Position numbers and translations under genes: made by a program. A stretch of 64,000 nucleotides of DNA, from assembly GCF_014218295.1 (NCBI RefSeq), contig NZ_AP023287.1, positions 496,001 to 560,000 of the forward strand, given 5' to 3'. Of this stretch, positions 25,194 to 33,735 are shown piece by piece (within the stretch, counting starts at the first letter, position 1; every line of letters starts with the position of its first letter). The notes below the pieces were generated by a model. The model was not told the origin of the DNA. It saw only the letters and a program-made list of their open reading frames with translations, and made no database searches. Source of the stretch: Mycolicibacterium litorale (GTDB lineage: Bacteria > Actinomycetota > Actinomycetes > Mycobacteriales > Mycobacteriaceae).

Positions 25194-25200
25194 CCGGCAT

Positions 25201-25449
25201 TCAGCGGACGTCGACGTAGACGACGCGGTCGTCGTTGTCGTAACGCACCGACACGATCTGGGACTGGTCGAGCGGCTTGACCGCCCCGTGGTGATTGACG
25301 CGTACGTCGTAGCCGCGATCGTCGAGCTGGCTGATGACGTCCTGGGCGTTACTCGGCCCCACGGGTGCCGCCTGTGCGGGAACGGCGAAGCCGAGGAAGG
25401 CGGCGGCCAGCCCACTGGCGACGATGCCGGCGAATCCGATCTTGTTCAT
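25201..25449 (-). CDS. Small exported protein, function unknown
   Basis: 82 aa. An N-terminal signal peptide of about 28 residues ends in VPAQAAP, with cleavage expected after AQA. The mature 54 residues read as a compact alpha/beta domain (AQDVISQLDDRGYDVRVN... IVSVRYDNDDRVVYVDVR), like short PepSY/DUF-type mycobacterial secreted proteins. No cysteines, no active site. ATG 25449 is preceded by AGGAAG on the minus strand. Converges with the LLM oxidoreductase. Confidence 0.85.
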   Translation of the reverse strand: MNKIGFAGIVASGLAAAFLGFAVPAQAAPVGPSNAQDVISQLDDRGYDVRVNHHGAVKPLDQSQIVSVRYDNDDRVVYVDVR

Positions 25450-25880
25450 GGTGCACTTCCTTCTTACTCATCTCCCGGGGGTCTCGGCCTCCGTATGTAC
25501 CGGTAAACCCGCAGCTCAGGGCGTTGATTTCCGGTGGCGGCAATTGATCGTCGATTGGCAGCATCCGTCCCTGCGGCGTCCTGTTCCGATGTCGCCGGCC
25601 CCGATCGGGCGGCGTCGAAAAGGGATGTGAGACAGGTGTAAGCGGTCAGCAGCGCTTCCTGTATCCGGTAGCCCACGGCCAGCCCTCCCTAGGTGTTATC
25701 GCTGATATCTGTAACGGCGATAACGACGGATGAGATACCCGTCGCTGGTCAGGAAACGAAGACCTTGGCGAAACTTGCGAAGTCCAGGGGATTTGCCGCT
25801 ATCTTTCTTGTGACCATCGGCCGTGGTGCCGGATGGAACTTCACATTGGCGTCGGGGGATGCATCTTCAAGGGGAGAGCG
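25450..25880. other. 431-bp divergent intergenic region with inverted repeat
   Basis: Separates the small exported protein (minus) from the DUF4185 gene (plus). It holds a perfect 8-bp inverted repeat, GTTATCGC (25695-25702) and GCGATAAC (25717-25724), with TATC-GCT-GATA nested in it (25697-25707). This could be a regulator site for the DUF4185 gene about 160 bp downstream. No convincing ORF or RNA was seen. Confidence 0.5.
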
Positions 25881-27983
25881 ATGGATGCTTCGGCGTATGT
25901 AGGGCGCGTCGGGGGCTTGGCGGTGGCGCTGGGCGTGGGCGCCGCTGTCGTGCTCGGCAGCCCCGGTACCGCCCTCGCGGACACCCCCGGCGGTGAGCAG
26001 ACCGCGCAGTCCGACGTCGACGAATCAGCGGAACCCGCTGGGGCAGAAGAGGACCCGGCGCAGGAGTCCGAGGACGAGTCCGGTGACTCCGATCCGGTCG
26101 ACGACGGTGCCGTCGACGATGCCGTCGACGATGTCGACGAGGAGGCCGTCGACGAGGAGACCGTCGACGAGGAGGCCGTCGACGAGGAGACTGTCGACGC
26201 CCCGACCCTCGAACCCGAGACCGAACCCGTCGCCACGGTGATGTCGGAGCGGTCTCGGCGGATGCGCTCGGACGAGCGGGAGCCCGCGACGTCGCACCTC
26301 CCGGCTGCTGCGGAGCCGGCGGTGGGCCCGGTGTCGCGGACGGCCGAAACATCTTCCGCCAGTGAGGAAGACCCGGTCACGGTGGCGCAAGCGGCTCAGA
26401 TGACGGAACAGCCCCCCGCCGCGGTGCGCAGCGCCCTCGTCGAGGACGTCTCGGAGATGGCGACCGCGCTGGTGCCGCAGACGGCGGCGGCGGTCACGGC
26501 GATGACCGCCCCCACCGCGGCCCGATCCGCGGCACCGGTGATCAACCGGCTGCTCGCCGCGTTCGGCTTGGGCTCGCTGCGCCACCTGCCGTCCCTGCCG
26601 AGCCCGGCGTGGGCGGTCAGCGCGCTGATGGCGCTGGCATCGCGGCGCGAGCTGGACCGGACGGTGGTGACGCGGTCGGTCGCGACCGGCCAGCCCACCG
26701 TCGCACTGGCCGCGGCGGCCGCCCCCTACGACCCGGCCAAGGACTACCAGGTGACTCCGGTGAGCGTCAGCGGCAACACCGTCCGCATCACGAACGTCAC
26801 GGGTCCGGGCGGGCTCAACAACACCACCACCCGATTCGGGATCGGCGGAACGGACCTGGGAATCATGTGGGACAACGGGATTCGGGACAATCCGAACACT
26901 GCCGTCAACGAACACCAGGTGCTCATCGCCTTCGGTGACACGTTCAGCAACCGCACCCCGGTGCGCACGGGCGTGTGGCGGATGAACACGCTGTTCCGCA
27001 GCACCGACACCACACTGTCCAACGGGATGTACGTCGCCGACGGCATCCAGCACGATCCCGGCATGTACAGCGGCTCACCGATGAGCGACCCGAACTTCTC
27101 CCGCGAGATCATCGGCAACTACCACTACGGCATCGGGCCGGAGGTGACGATGATCCCGACGGCGGCGATCTCGGTGCCCGGTGCGGGGAAGAACGGTGCC
27201 ACGCGCCAGTACATCAACTACATGGCGGTGCGCTCCTGGGACACCCCCGGCCGGTGGACGACGAACTACTCGGCCATCGCCTATTCCGATGACAACGGCC
27301 AGAACTGGACCGTCGTACCGCAGTCGTCGGTGCGGCCGGCGGCGGCCGGGCGTTCGACGCTGCCGTTCGTCAACGGAGACCAGAACTTCCAGCAGGGCGC
27401 CTACGTCAGGAAGTACACGGTCGACCCTGTCACCGGTAAGCCGCTCAAGGACGCCTCGGGACGCGAGGTCACCGACGGCTACATCTACTCCTACGGCACC
27501 CCGGCGGGACGCGGGGGAACGGCGTACCTCTCGCGGGTGGCCGAGGCCGACATCCTGGACAAGACGAAGTACCAGTACTGGAACGGCACGTCGTGGACAC
27601 CCGGAAACCCGGCCGCGGCCAAGCCGATCCTGCCGTCGACGACCACGACGAGCTTCTTCGGCCTGGTCAGGACCACCACGTACCCGACCGTCAGCGAGAT
27701 GTCGGTGCAGTACAACAGCTACGAGAAGAAGTACGTCATGTTGTACGGCGACCAGAACAACAACATCGTCATGCGCAAGGCCGACTCGCCGGAGGGGCCG
27801 TGGTCGGCCCCGATCACGCTGGTGACGGCGTCGAAGATGCCCGGGCTGTACGCGCCGATGATCCACCCGTGGTCGTCGACCGACAACCTCAGTCCCGAGG
27901 AGCAGCAGTACCTCTACTGGAACCTGTCGACGTGGGACGACTACCAGGTCAAGCTGATGCGCACCGATCTGACGAAGGTGTAG
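25881..27983 (+). CDS. Exported DUF4185 protein, candidate GH183 endo-D-arabinanase
   Basis: 700 aa. ATG 25881 follows AAGGGGAG; an earlier in-frame start at 25833 would bury the signal peptide. Order: signal peptide (1-33, ending GTALAD), a very acidic linker (about 40-130) with repeated (A/T)VDEE, an Ala-rich region, then a catalytic-like domain from about 285 to the end with GIGGTDLGIMWD, GPEVTMIPTAAI, YTFYSDDNGQNW-like and EMSVQYNSYEKKYVMLYGD elements. The DUF4185 family was reclassified as GH183, endo-acting D-arabinofuranases that cut arabinogalactan or lipoarabinomannan; I recall Rv1754c and Rv3707c as relatives. Probably secreted to the cell wall; activity here is inferred. Confidence 0.78.
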   Translation: MDASAYVGRVGGLAVALGVGAAVVLGSPGTALADTPGGEQTAQSDVDESAEPAGAEEDPAQESEDESGDSDPVDDGAVDDAVDDVDEEAVDEETVDEEAVDEETVDAPTLEPETEPVATVMSERSRRMRSDEREPATSHLPAAAEPAVGPVSRTAETSSASEEDPVTVAQAAQMTEQPPAAVRSALVEDVSEMATALVPQTAAAVTAMTAPTAARSAAPVINRLLAAFGLGSLRHLPSLPSPAWAVSALMALASRRELDRTVVTRSVATGQPTVALAAAAAPYDPAKDYQVTPVSVSGNTVRITNVTGPGGLNNTTTRFGIGGTDLGIMWDNGIRDNPNTAVNEHQVLIAFGDTFSNRTPVRTGVWRMNTLFRSTDTTLSNGMYVADGIQHDPGMYSGSPMSDPNFSREIIGNYHYGIGPEVTMIPTAAISVPGAGKNGATRQYINYMAVRSWDTPGRWTTNYSAIAYSDDNGQNWTVVPQSSVRPAAAGRSTLPFVNGDQNFQQGAYVRKYTVDPVTGKPLKDASGREVTDGYIYSYGTPAGRGGTAYLSRVAEADILDKTKYQYWNGTSWTPGNPAAAKPILPSTTTTSFFGLVRTTTYPTVSEMSVQYNSYEKKYVMLYGDQNNNIVMRKADSPEGPWSAPITLVTASKMPGLYAPMIHPWSSTDNLSPEEQQYLYWNLSTWDDYQVKLMRTDLTKV
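26106..26198 (+). repeat. Tandem repeat encoding (A/T)VDEE
   Basis: A 15-bp unit close to GCCGTCGACGAGGAG is repeated about four times, preceded by shorter GTCGACGA units. It encodes the acidic linker of the DUF4185 protein and could vary in copy number between strains. Confidence 0.65.
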
Positions 27984-28014
27984 CGCCGTGGCGGCCGGCG
28001 ACGACAATTCGTAT

Positions 28015-28476
28015 ATGAAGCGAACGACGCTGGCCGTGCTGGCCGTGGGCGCCGCCGTCCTGGGCGCCCCCACCGCGGTGGCCCACGCCGCGCCGCCGGG
28101 CACCCCCTGCCCACCCGCGGTCGACCGGGCACTCGCGCACGCCCCGGACGGCGCCGTCGTGCAGTGCAGCAGCGGCCGGTGGGAGGCCTACGGCGGGCCG
28201 TACCCCCACAGCGACCGGTGGTTGTCAGATGAGGACGGCCTCGACTTGCACGGACAGGGCATGCGCAACCCGGAGATGATGTCGGGGCCGTGGACGGGGA
28301 TCCCGCAGGATCCGGCCACCCGGTGCCGGGCAGAGCAGACGGCTGTGGTGAGCGCCGGGGAGGTGGGGCCACCACAGGTCGCCGAAGGAGAGCCGGGACA
28401 GCCGCTGCGTTTCGAGGTGCTGCCGGTGATGTTCTCGATCCACCTGAGCGGGGACTGCCTCTGGCAGGCGAACTGA
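28015..28476 (+). CDS. Small exported protein, function unknown
   Basis: 153 aa from ATG 28015, chosen because MKRTTLAVLAVGAAVLGAPTAVAHA is a clean signal peptide; a GTG at 27988 would add nine polar residues before it. The mature part has three cysteines (TPCPPAV, VQCSSG, TRCRAE) plus one near the end (GDCLWQAN), so two disulfides are possible. No recognised domain. It starts 31 bp after the DUF4185 stop and may be co-transcribed with it. Confidence 0.78.
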   Translation: MKRTTLAVLAVGAAVLGAPTAVAHAAPPGTPCPPAVDRALAHAPDGAVVQCSSGRWEAYGGPYPHSDRWLSDEDGLDLHGQGMRNPEMMSGPWTGIPQDPATRCRAEQTAVVSAGEVGPPQVAEGEPGQPLRFEVLPVMFSIHLSGDCLWQAN

Positions 28477-28573
28477 TCCCCAGGTCAGGGGTCGTTGACT
28501 GCGGGCAGACTTGAACCGCATCCACACAGCGGTATGGTCAGTCCGAATTGTGCAACCAGACCAGGATCGATCA

Positions 28574-29875
28574 GTGGACCTAGTACTCGGCGTGTCGATG
28601 ACCTCGGCGGCGCTTCGCTTCGTGCTTGTCGAAGGTGTGACCGGTGACGGCGCGACCGTCGACAGCGGAACGCTCGCCATGCCGGTGTCCGGTGCCGGCG
28701 CCGACGCGTTGATCAGCGCGGTGCTCGGGGAAGGCCCCTACGCCGCCGTCCCCGGAACGCGCCCGCGCGCCATCGGTGTGACGTGGACCGACGCCGTCGC
28801 GCAGGAAGCGGCCACCCTGGTCGCCGCCCTCACCGCCAAGGGCGCGCGCACCGTCATCGCCCTCTCGCCGGCGGAGGCCGCCGCCGCGTTGGCCGCGGGC
28901 CTCGGTGACCTCGCCGCCCAGGACGACCTCGCGGTGTGCCTGGCCGAACCCGATGCCGCGCTGCTCGCGGTCGTCACCGCCGACACCGTGCACGTCGACC
29001 ACATCGCCCACGACGACGTCGATTCGCTCGTCCGCCGGGTGAGCGAGACCGTCGGCTCGGCCGATTCGCACGCCCAGGCGCTCTACGTGCTCGGCTCCGC
29101 CGACCACGTCGACGCGGTGGTCGCCGCCCTCGACGGGCGGGTGGCTCCCCCGGTGTTGACCGCCGCCGAGGCGGACCTCGCGCTGGCACGCGGTGCGGCG
29201 TTGGCGGCGGCGCAGGGTTCTGTCGGTGTCGACGCCCCGGTGGTGCTGGCTCGCCCGGCCGCCGAGGAGTCGACGCCGCGGCTGACGTGGCGGATTCCCG
29301 CGCTCACCTCGCTGCTGGTCGCGGCCGTGGTCACGTTCGTCGTCTCGCTGTCGGTCGCCCTGGGTCTGCAGTTGACGCCACAGATGCGGTCGGACGACGC
29401 GGCGACCCGTCAGGTCGCCAGCGCCTCGGATCAACCGAAGGCCGTCAGCGCGCCCGCCGCCGAGGCGCTTCCCAAGGCGGAGCCCAAACCGGCCGCCCCG
29501 CCGCCGCCTCCGCCGGAGGCGCCCCCGGCCCCGGCACCGGAGGTCGCGCCCGTCGTCGAGGTTCCCGAGGCCCCCGCCCCCGAACCCGAGGCTGCGCCCG
29601 TCATCGAGCCGGTGTACGACGCCCCCGAGGTCGCACCGCCGCCCGCCCCGGCGTACATCCCGCCGCCGGCCCCGCCGGTGTACGTACCGCCGGCCCCGGC
29701 TTACGTCGCGCCGCAGCCGGCCTACGTGCCGCCGGCCCCGGTCGCGCCCGCATACACACCGCCGCAGCCCGGTTATGTCCCGCCTGTCGCGCCGCAGCCC
29801 CGCCTCCGTGACCGGATCATCGAGCGGCTGCCGATCATCAACCGGTTCCACGAACCGCAGTATCAGGTTCCGTAA
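28574..29875 (+). CDS. Membrane protein with actin/Hsp70-like domain and Pro-rich exported tail (copy 1)
   Basis: 433 aa from GTG 28574; the start VDLVLGVSM matches the paralogue at 37861 (VDIVLGVSM). Residues 1-240 look like a degenerate actin-like ATPase: an LGVSMT strand in the phosphate-1 position, a weak phosphate-2 strand (LAVCLAEPDAALLAVV), and the closing ADLALARGAALAAAQG typical of Hsp70/FtsA folds. One membrane helix at about 242-266, then an outside tail rich in PAPAPE and repeated AYVPP/VPPAP ending in ERLPIINRFHEPQY. The loss of glycine-rich phosphate loops suggests a non-hydrolysing protein. Function unknown. Confidence 0.75.
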   Translation: MDLVLGVSMTSAALRFVLVEGVTGDGATVDSGTLAMPVSGAGADALISAVLGEGPYAAVPGTRPRAIGVTWTDAVAQEAATLVAALTAKGARTVIALSPAEAAAALAAGLGDLAAQDDLAVCLAEPDAALLAVVTADTVHVDHIAHDDVDSLVRRVSETVGSADSHAQALYVLGSADHVDAVVAALDGRVAPPVLTAAEADLALARGAALAAAQGSVGVDAPVVLARPAAEESTPRLTWRIPALTSLLVAAVVTFVVSLSVALGLQLTPQMRSDDAATRQVASASDQPKAVSAPAAEALPKAEPKPAAPPPPPPEAPPAPAPEVAPVVEVPEAPAPEPEAAPVIEPVYDAPEVAPPPAPAYIPPPAPPVYVPPAPAYVAPQPAYVPPAPVAPAYTPPQPGYVPPVAPQPRLRDRIIERLPIINRFHEPQYQVP

Positions 29876-30091
29876 CTAGGCGTCTCCGCGGTCGCGGCGC
29901 CGCAGCACCACACCCGCGACCGCGCACATCAGACCGACCCCCAGTGCCACGGTGGCGATCGCGAGCCCGGCCTGACCTGCGGGCGCGTCGATGCCGAGGA
30001 GTTGGGCGCGCCCCCAGCTGACCCAGCCGATGAGCACCGCCTTGACGATCAGGATCAGCGAGACGATGGTGAGGGCAGTGGCAGGCCGCAT
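29876..30091 (-). CDS. Small two-helix membrane protein
   Basis: 71 aa, ATG 30091. Two hydrophobic helices (ALTIVSLILIVKAVLIGWVSWG and GLAIATVALGVGLMCAVAGVVL) joined by a short polar loop, with an RRRDRGD cytoplasmic end. Its TAG directly abuts the stop of the convergent gene with no spacer. No family recognised; the position is near where M. tuberculosis has a membrane protein gene (Rv0314c), but the length differs. Confidence 0.65.
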   Translation of the reverse strand: MRPATALTIVSLILIVKAVLIGWVSWGRAQLLGIDAPAGQAGLAIATVALGVGLMCAVAGVVLRRRDRGDA

Positions 30092-30237
30092 GAGGTCGAG
30101 GGTAGGCGCGCCCTGGACTGTTAACGCCCCCGCGCGGTGATCCGATGAATCTATGAGGGGGTCGTGACCGGGTCCGGCCCGTCCAGCGAGGCGGCGGACC
30201 GATCCTGAAGCGCAGATGCGCAGGACAGGAGCACACG

Positions 30238-30471
30238 ATGAACATCAAGAAGATCGCCATGACCGGCGCTGTTGCCGGAGCCATGGGCGCGGCTGCGCTC
30301 GGCTTGGGTGCCGGATCGGCGCAGGCCGACCACGACGAGTGGTGGTGGGAACCGGACATCCCGTACATCCACGGGGACCTCGGCTTCCCACCGGGACACA
30401 TCGGGGTGCCGCCCGGACAGCTCAAGAAGTGGATTCCGGGTGCTCCGCCGCCCGGGCACTGGGGCCGGTAG
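30238..30471 (+). CDS. Tiny exported Pro/Trp-rich protein
   Basis: 77 aa. Signal peptide MNIKKIAMTGAVAGAMGAAA... ending SAQAD, then a mature part of about 47 residues: DHDEWWWEPDIPYIHGDL, followed by Gly/Pro turns (FPPGHIGVPPGQ, APPPGHWGR). Strong CAGGAG ribosome site 7-12 nt before ATG. No known domain; probably secreted or cell-wall retained. A strong hairpin follows the gene. Confidence 0.82.
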   Translation: MNIKKIAMTGAVAGAMGAAALGLGAGSAQADHDEWWWEPDIPYIHGDLGFPPGHIGVPPGQLKKWIPGAPPPGHWGR

Positions 30472-30484
30472 AAACTCCAGATGA

Positions 30485-30516
30485 ATGGCCGCCTCGCCTC
30501 CCGGCGAGGCGGCCAT
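30485..30516 (+). terminator. Terminator hairpin after the small exported gene
   Basis: ATGGCCGCCTCGCC / GGCGAGGCGGCCAT, perfect 14-bp arms with a TCCC loop, 14 bp past the stop codon. It lacks a T tract, as is common for mycobacterial terminators. Confidence 0.72.
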
Positions 30517-30595
30517 CTGTCGTCATGAGCCCCGGTTTGTCACCATTCCGTGACCGTGCCGTGACATAACGCGGGTTATTTCGTAGAGTGCTGGC

Positions 30596-31264
30596 GTGGG
30601 TAGGCACTCGAAGCCCAGCGCACCGCGGCGGATTCCGTCGTCATCGCTCGTCCTCGCAATGCTCGCCGCCCCCGCCGCCGCGGTGATCGCCGCGGGTGCG
30701 GACGTACACCGGCAGGCCGAACCCATCGCCGCGCCTGCCCCCGTTCCGCCGCCCGTGCCCGAGGCGCCGCCGTACGACCTGGAGGTCGTCGCGTCGGGGC
30801 CGACCGCCGGACCCGCGGATCTCAAGACGGCCGGGACGGTCTCCGTCGCCAGTTGGAAGGTCGCCGACCGTGCCGTGCGCCAGGCGCTGCCGACCGGCGT
30901 CGCCTCCGAGCGCGGGCTTCAGGTCAAGACCATCCTGGCGGCCCGGGCGATCAGCGCGGTGTTCCCGGAGATCCAGCAGATCGGTGGCGTCCGCGCCGAT
31001 GCGTTGCGGTGGCACCCCAACGGCCTGGCGCTCGACGTGATGATCCCGAACCCCACCAGCGCCGAGGGCATCGCCCTGGGCAACCAGATCGTCGCGTACG
31101 TGATCAAGAACGCCGAGCGGTTCGGAATGCAGGACGCGATCTGGCGTGGCGTCTACTACACGCCCAACGGTCCTCGAGGGTCGGGTAACGGCCACTTCGA
31201 CCACGTCCACATCACCACGACCGGCGGTGGCTATCCCACCGGTTCGGAGACGTACTTCCGCTGA
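30596..31264 (+). CDS. Exported M15-like (zinc carboxypeptidase-fold) protein, Rv0320-like
   Basis: 222 aa from GTG 30596. N-terminal signal/anchor at about 15-35, a Pro-rich spacer, then a domain from about 85. HPNGLALDVMIPN and GHFDHVHIT match the His-x(n)-Asp and HxH metal-binding signatures of M15/VanY-type peptidases (also called ARB_07466-like). If zinc is bound, a cell-wall peptide substrate is plausible, but many relatives have no measured activity. I recall its M. tuberculosis counterpart as the exported protein just before dcd. Confidence 0.78.
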   Translation: MGRHSKPSAPRRIPSSSLVLAMLAAPAAAVIAAGADVHRQAEPIAAPAPVPPPVPEAPPYDLEVVASGPTAGPADLKTAGTVSVASWKVADRAVRQALPTGVASERGLQVKTILAARAISAVFPEIQQIGGVRADALRWHPNGLALDVMIPNPTSAEGIALGNQIVAYVIKNAERFGMQDAIWRGVYYTPNGPRGSGNGHFDHVHITTTGGGYPTGSETYFR

Positions 31265-31364
31265 TCTTGCGCCGCGGCCGTAAAAGCGCCGCTTGTATCA
31301 AGACATCGGCGGGTTTGGCACCCGAAACCGCACCCACTCCGTTTACGGTTTGGGGGTGCCAAGC

Positions 31365-32246
31365 ATGGATCGTCGTCGCGCAATGTTGATGCTGGGGTTC
31401 GGTGTGGCGGCGGCCGCGCTACCCGTGGCCAAGGCCGGCGCTCAGCCGGTGATCGGCGATGCGCCGCCCGGACCGCCACCAGGACCGGGTGGACTCGGTG
31501 TCCCCGCCGCCGCCGCACAGCCCGGACCCGGTCTTCTGTTCGCCGACGAGTTCAACGGACCGGCCGGTGCGCCGCCGGACCCGGCCTCGTGGTTCATCGT
31601 TCCGGCGCGCGAGACGATCCGGAACCCCGTCGAATGGGACAAGCCCTACAACATGGGCCGTTATGTCACCGACCAGGAGCACGTGTTCCAGGACGGGGCG
31701 GGCAACCTGGTGATCCGCGCGACGCGCGGTCCGGGGGCGAACATCCAGGAGAAGTACGCCAGCGCCAAGATCATCGGTAACTGGCGCGGCGGTGTCGGGA
31801 CGACGTGGGAAGCCCGCATCAAGCTCAACTGCCTGACCGACGGCGCATGGCCGGCCTTCTGGCTGATCAACGACAACCCGGTGCGCGGCGGTGAGGTCGA
31901 CCTCGTCGAGTGGTACGGCAACCGCGACTGGCCGTCGGGCACGACAGTGCACGCGCGGCTGGACGGCACCCAGTTCCAGACCCACAAGCACCCCGTCGAC
32001 TCGGAGTGGCACACCTGGCGGATGACGTGGAAGCCGGAAGGCATGTACTTCTGGAAGGACTACACGCCCGGCATGGAGCCGTTCTTCACGGTGGCGTCGA
32101 ACTCGCTGCCGGAGTGGCCGTTCAACGACCCCGGCTACACGATGGCCCCGGTGTTCAACATCGCGGTCGGCGGCTCGGGCGGACGCGAGCCCGCCGGTGG
32201 CAACTACCCGGCGGAGATGCTGGTCGACTGGATCCGCGTCTTCTAG
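31365..32246 (+). CDS. Exported GH16 family glucanase (Rv0315-like)
   Basis: 293 aa from ATG 31365 (MDRRRAML...), chosen because an RRR-containing Tat-like or Sec signal (1-27) follows at once. A Gly/Pro-rich linker precedes the GH16 jelly roll. Catalytic GEVDLVEW supplies nucleophile Glu177, Asp179 and acid/base Glu182 (ExDxxE type). Family members cut beta-1,3- or mixed-linkage glucans; M. tuberculosis Rv0315 is annotated as a beta-1,3-glucanase. In a region full of envelope and sugar-nucleotide genes it may act on secreted glucan. Confidence 0.88.
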   Translation: MDRRRAMLMLGFGVAAAALPVAKAGAQPVIGDAPPGPPPGPGGLGVPAAAAQPGPGLLFADEFNGPAGAPPDPASWFIVPARETIRNPVEWDKPYNMGRYVTDQEHVFQDGAGNLVIRATRGPGANIQEKYASAKIIGNWRGGVGTTWEARIKLNCLTDGAWPAFWLINDNPVRGGEVDLVEWYGNRDWPSGTTVHARLDGTQFQTHKHPVDSEWHTWRMTWKPEGMYFWKDYTPGMEPFFTVASNSLPEWPFNDPGYTMAPVFNIAVGGSGGREPAGGNYPAEMLVDWIRVF

Positions 32247-32328
32247 GCGCCTCGTTCACCGCCCGCAGGGTTTGGTCGCCGAGGCCGCGGGTACGCGGCA
32301 GCATCCGACCGAACGGACGTCGATCCAC

Positions 32329-33702
32329 GTGCCAGCCGAACCTTCGCGAGTAGTGGTCACCGGGGCATCCGGCAACGTGGGCACCGGTGTCCTGCGCGCC
32401 CTCGCCGCGCAGTTGCCCGACGCCGAGGTCGTGGGCGTATGCCGACGCCCCCCCACACAGGGTCAGCCCTACGCACGCGTGCGTTGGCACGCCGTCGACC
32501 TGGCCGCACCGGGCGCCGTCGCGGATCTGGGGGCCGCGCTGTCCGGTGCCGACGTCGTCATCCATCTGGCGTTGGCCGTCCAGCCGGTGCGCGACGAGGA
32601 CTACCTGTACCGCGCGAATGTCATTGGTACACAAGCAGTCCTGCACGCCATGACGACGGCCGGGGTGAGGCAGCTTGTCTACGCGTCCAGTCTCGGGATC
32701 TACGCACCCGGATCAGGCGCCCCGGTCACCGAGGACTGGCCCACCACCGGCCAGGCCACCTCGATCTACAGCAGACACAAGGTGATGGTGGAGCGGATCC
32801 TCGACGAATTCGAACTCGACCACCCCGAGGTGACGGTCTCGCGGTTCCGGCCGACCGTCGTGGTGCAGCGGGAAGCCGCTTGGCTGATCAAATCGCTGTA
32901 CCTGGGTCCGCTGGTGCCGAGGTCCGCGCTGGGGCTGCTGCGTCGCCGGGAGTTGCCCGTCCTGCCGCTGCCCGCGCGGCTGGAACTGCAGTTCGTCCAC
33001 GCCGACGATGTCGGCGATGCAGTGGTCCGCCTGACCACCCAGCGCGCTCGCGGATCGTTCAACATCGCGGCCGACGTACTGGACACCGCAGCGCTCGCCG
33101 ACCTCGTCGGCGCGCGTCCCGTCGAGGTCCCCCCGGAGGCGGCGCGGACCCTCGTCGCCGCCTTGAGCGCCCTGCGGGTGGTGGCGCTGACACCCGGGTG
33201 GTACGACGTGGCGTTCAAGACTCCGCTGATGGATACGTCGAAGGCCCGCGAGACGCTGGGCTGGGCGCCGGCGTGGTCCTCGGCCGACAGCGCGCGGGAA
33301 CTGATCGAAGGTCTGGCCGACGGTGCGGTAGGCACCAGCGCGGCGATGGGGTGGGAGCTTCGACCCCGCAGGGATGTGCGAGGCGCGGTCGATCGTGCGC
33401 ACGACGTCACTCTCGGGCTGTGGGGTGCGTTGGCGGTGCTGCGCGCCGTCGGTGTGCGTCGCGCGCGGGCCGTCGATGCCGCCGTCGTGGTGTCCAACCT
33501 CGCCACCGGCACGCCGATGGCGCTGGACCGTGTGCTGGAGCGGCGCGCTGATCCGGTCGCGTTGCTGGCGCCGGTCGCGGTCATCGCTGCGCTCGGCGCC
33601 ACGCTGCGTGGTGGTTGGCCGGCGGTCGCGGCCACCGGCGTCCTGCAGGTCCTGCGGATGTCCGAACGTAACCAACGCAAGAAAGCCGTTATATCTCAGT
33701 AG
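32329..33702 (+). CDS. NAD-dependent epimerase/dehydratase-type protein with C-terminal extension
   Basis: 457 aa from GTG 32329 (VPAEPSRVVVTGASGNVG). Extended-SDR N-terminal domain: TGASGNVGTG cofactor loop, YASSLGIY, and a YSRHK YxxxK pair. The domain ends near residue 340; the last 110 residues are hydrophobic and Ala-rich (LLAPVAVIAALGATLRGG), so the protein may be membrane associated. Substrate unknown. Start chosen over upstream in-frame codons because the Rossmann strand begins nine residues later. Confidence 0.8.
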   Translation: MPAEPSRVVVTGASGNVGTGVLRALAAQLPDAEVVGVCRRPPTQGQPYARVRWHAVDLAAPGAVADLGAALSGADVVIHLALAVQPVRDEDYLYRANVIGTQAVLHAMTTAGVRQLVYASSLGIYAPGSGAPVTEDWPTTGQATSIYSRHKVMVERILDEFELDHPEVTVSRFRPTVVVQREAAWLIKSLYLGPLVPRSALGLLRRRELPVLPLPARLELQFVHADDVGDAVVRLTTQRARGSFNIAADVLDTAALADLVGARPVEVPPEAARTLVAALSALRVVALTPGWYDVAFKTPLMDTSKARETLGWAPAWSSADSARELIEGLADGAVGTSAAMGWELRPRRDVRGAVDRAHDVTLGLWGALAVLRAVGVRRARAVDAAVVVSNLATGTPMALDRVLERRADPVALLAPVAVIAALGATLRGGWPAVAATGVLQVLRMSERNQRKKAVISQ

Positions 33703-33735
33703 TTTTCGGCCGACACGGGCGGGTAATGCCTGGTG

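Noticed and set aside
25693..25902. Short ORF across the DUF4185 promoter region
   Set aside because: It contains the inverted repeat and ends inside the signal-peptide region of the real gene; no coding character.
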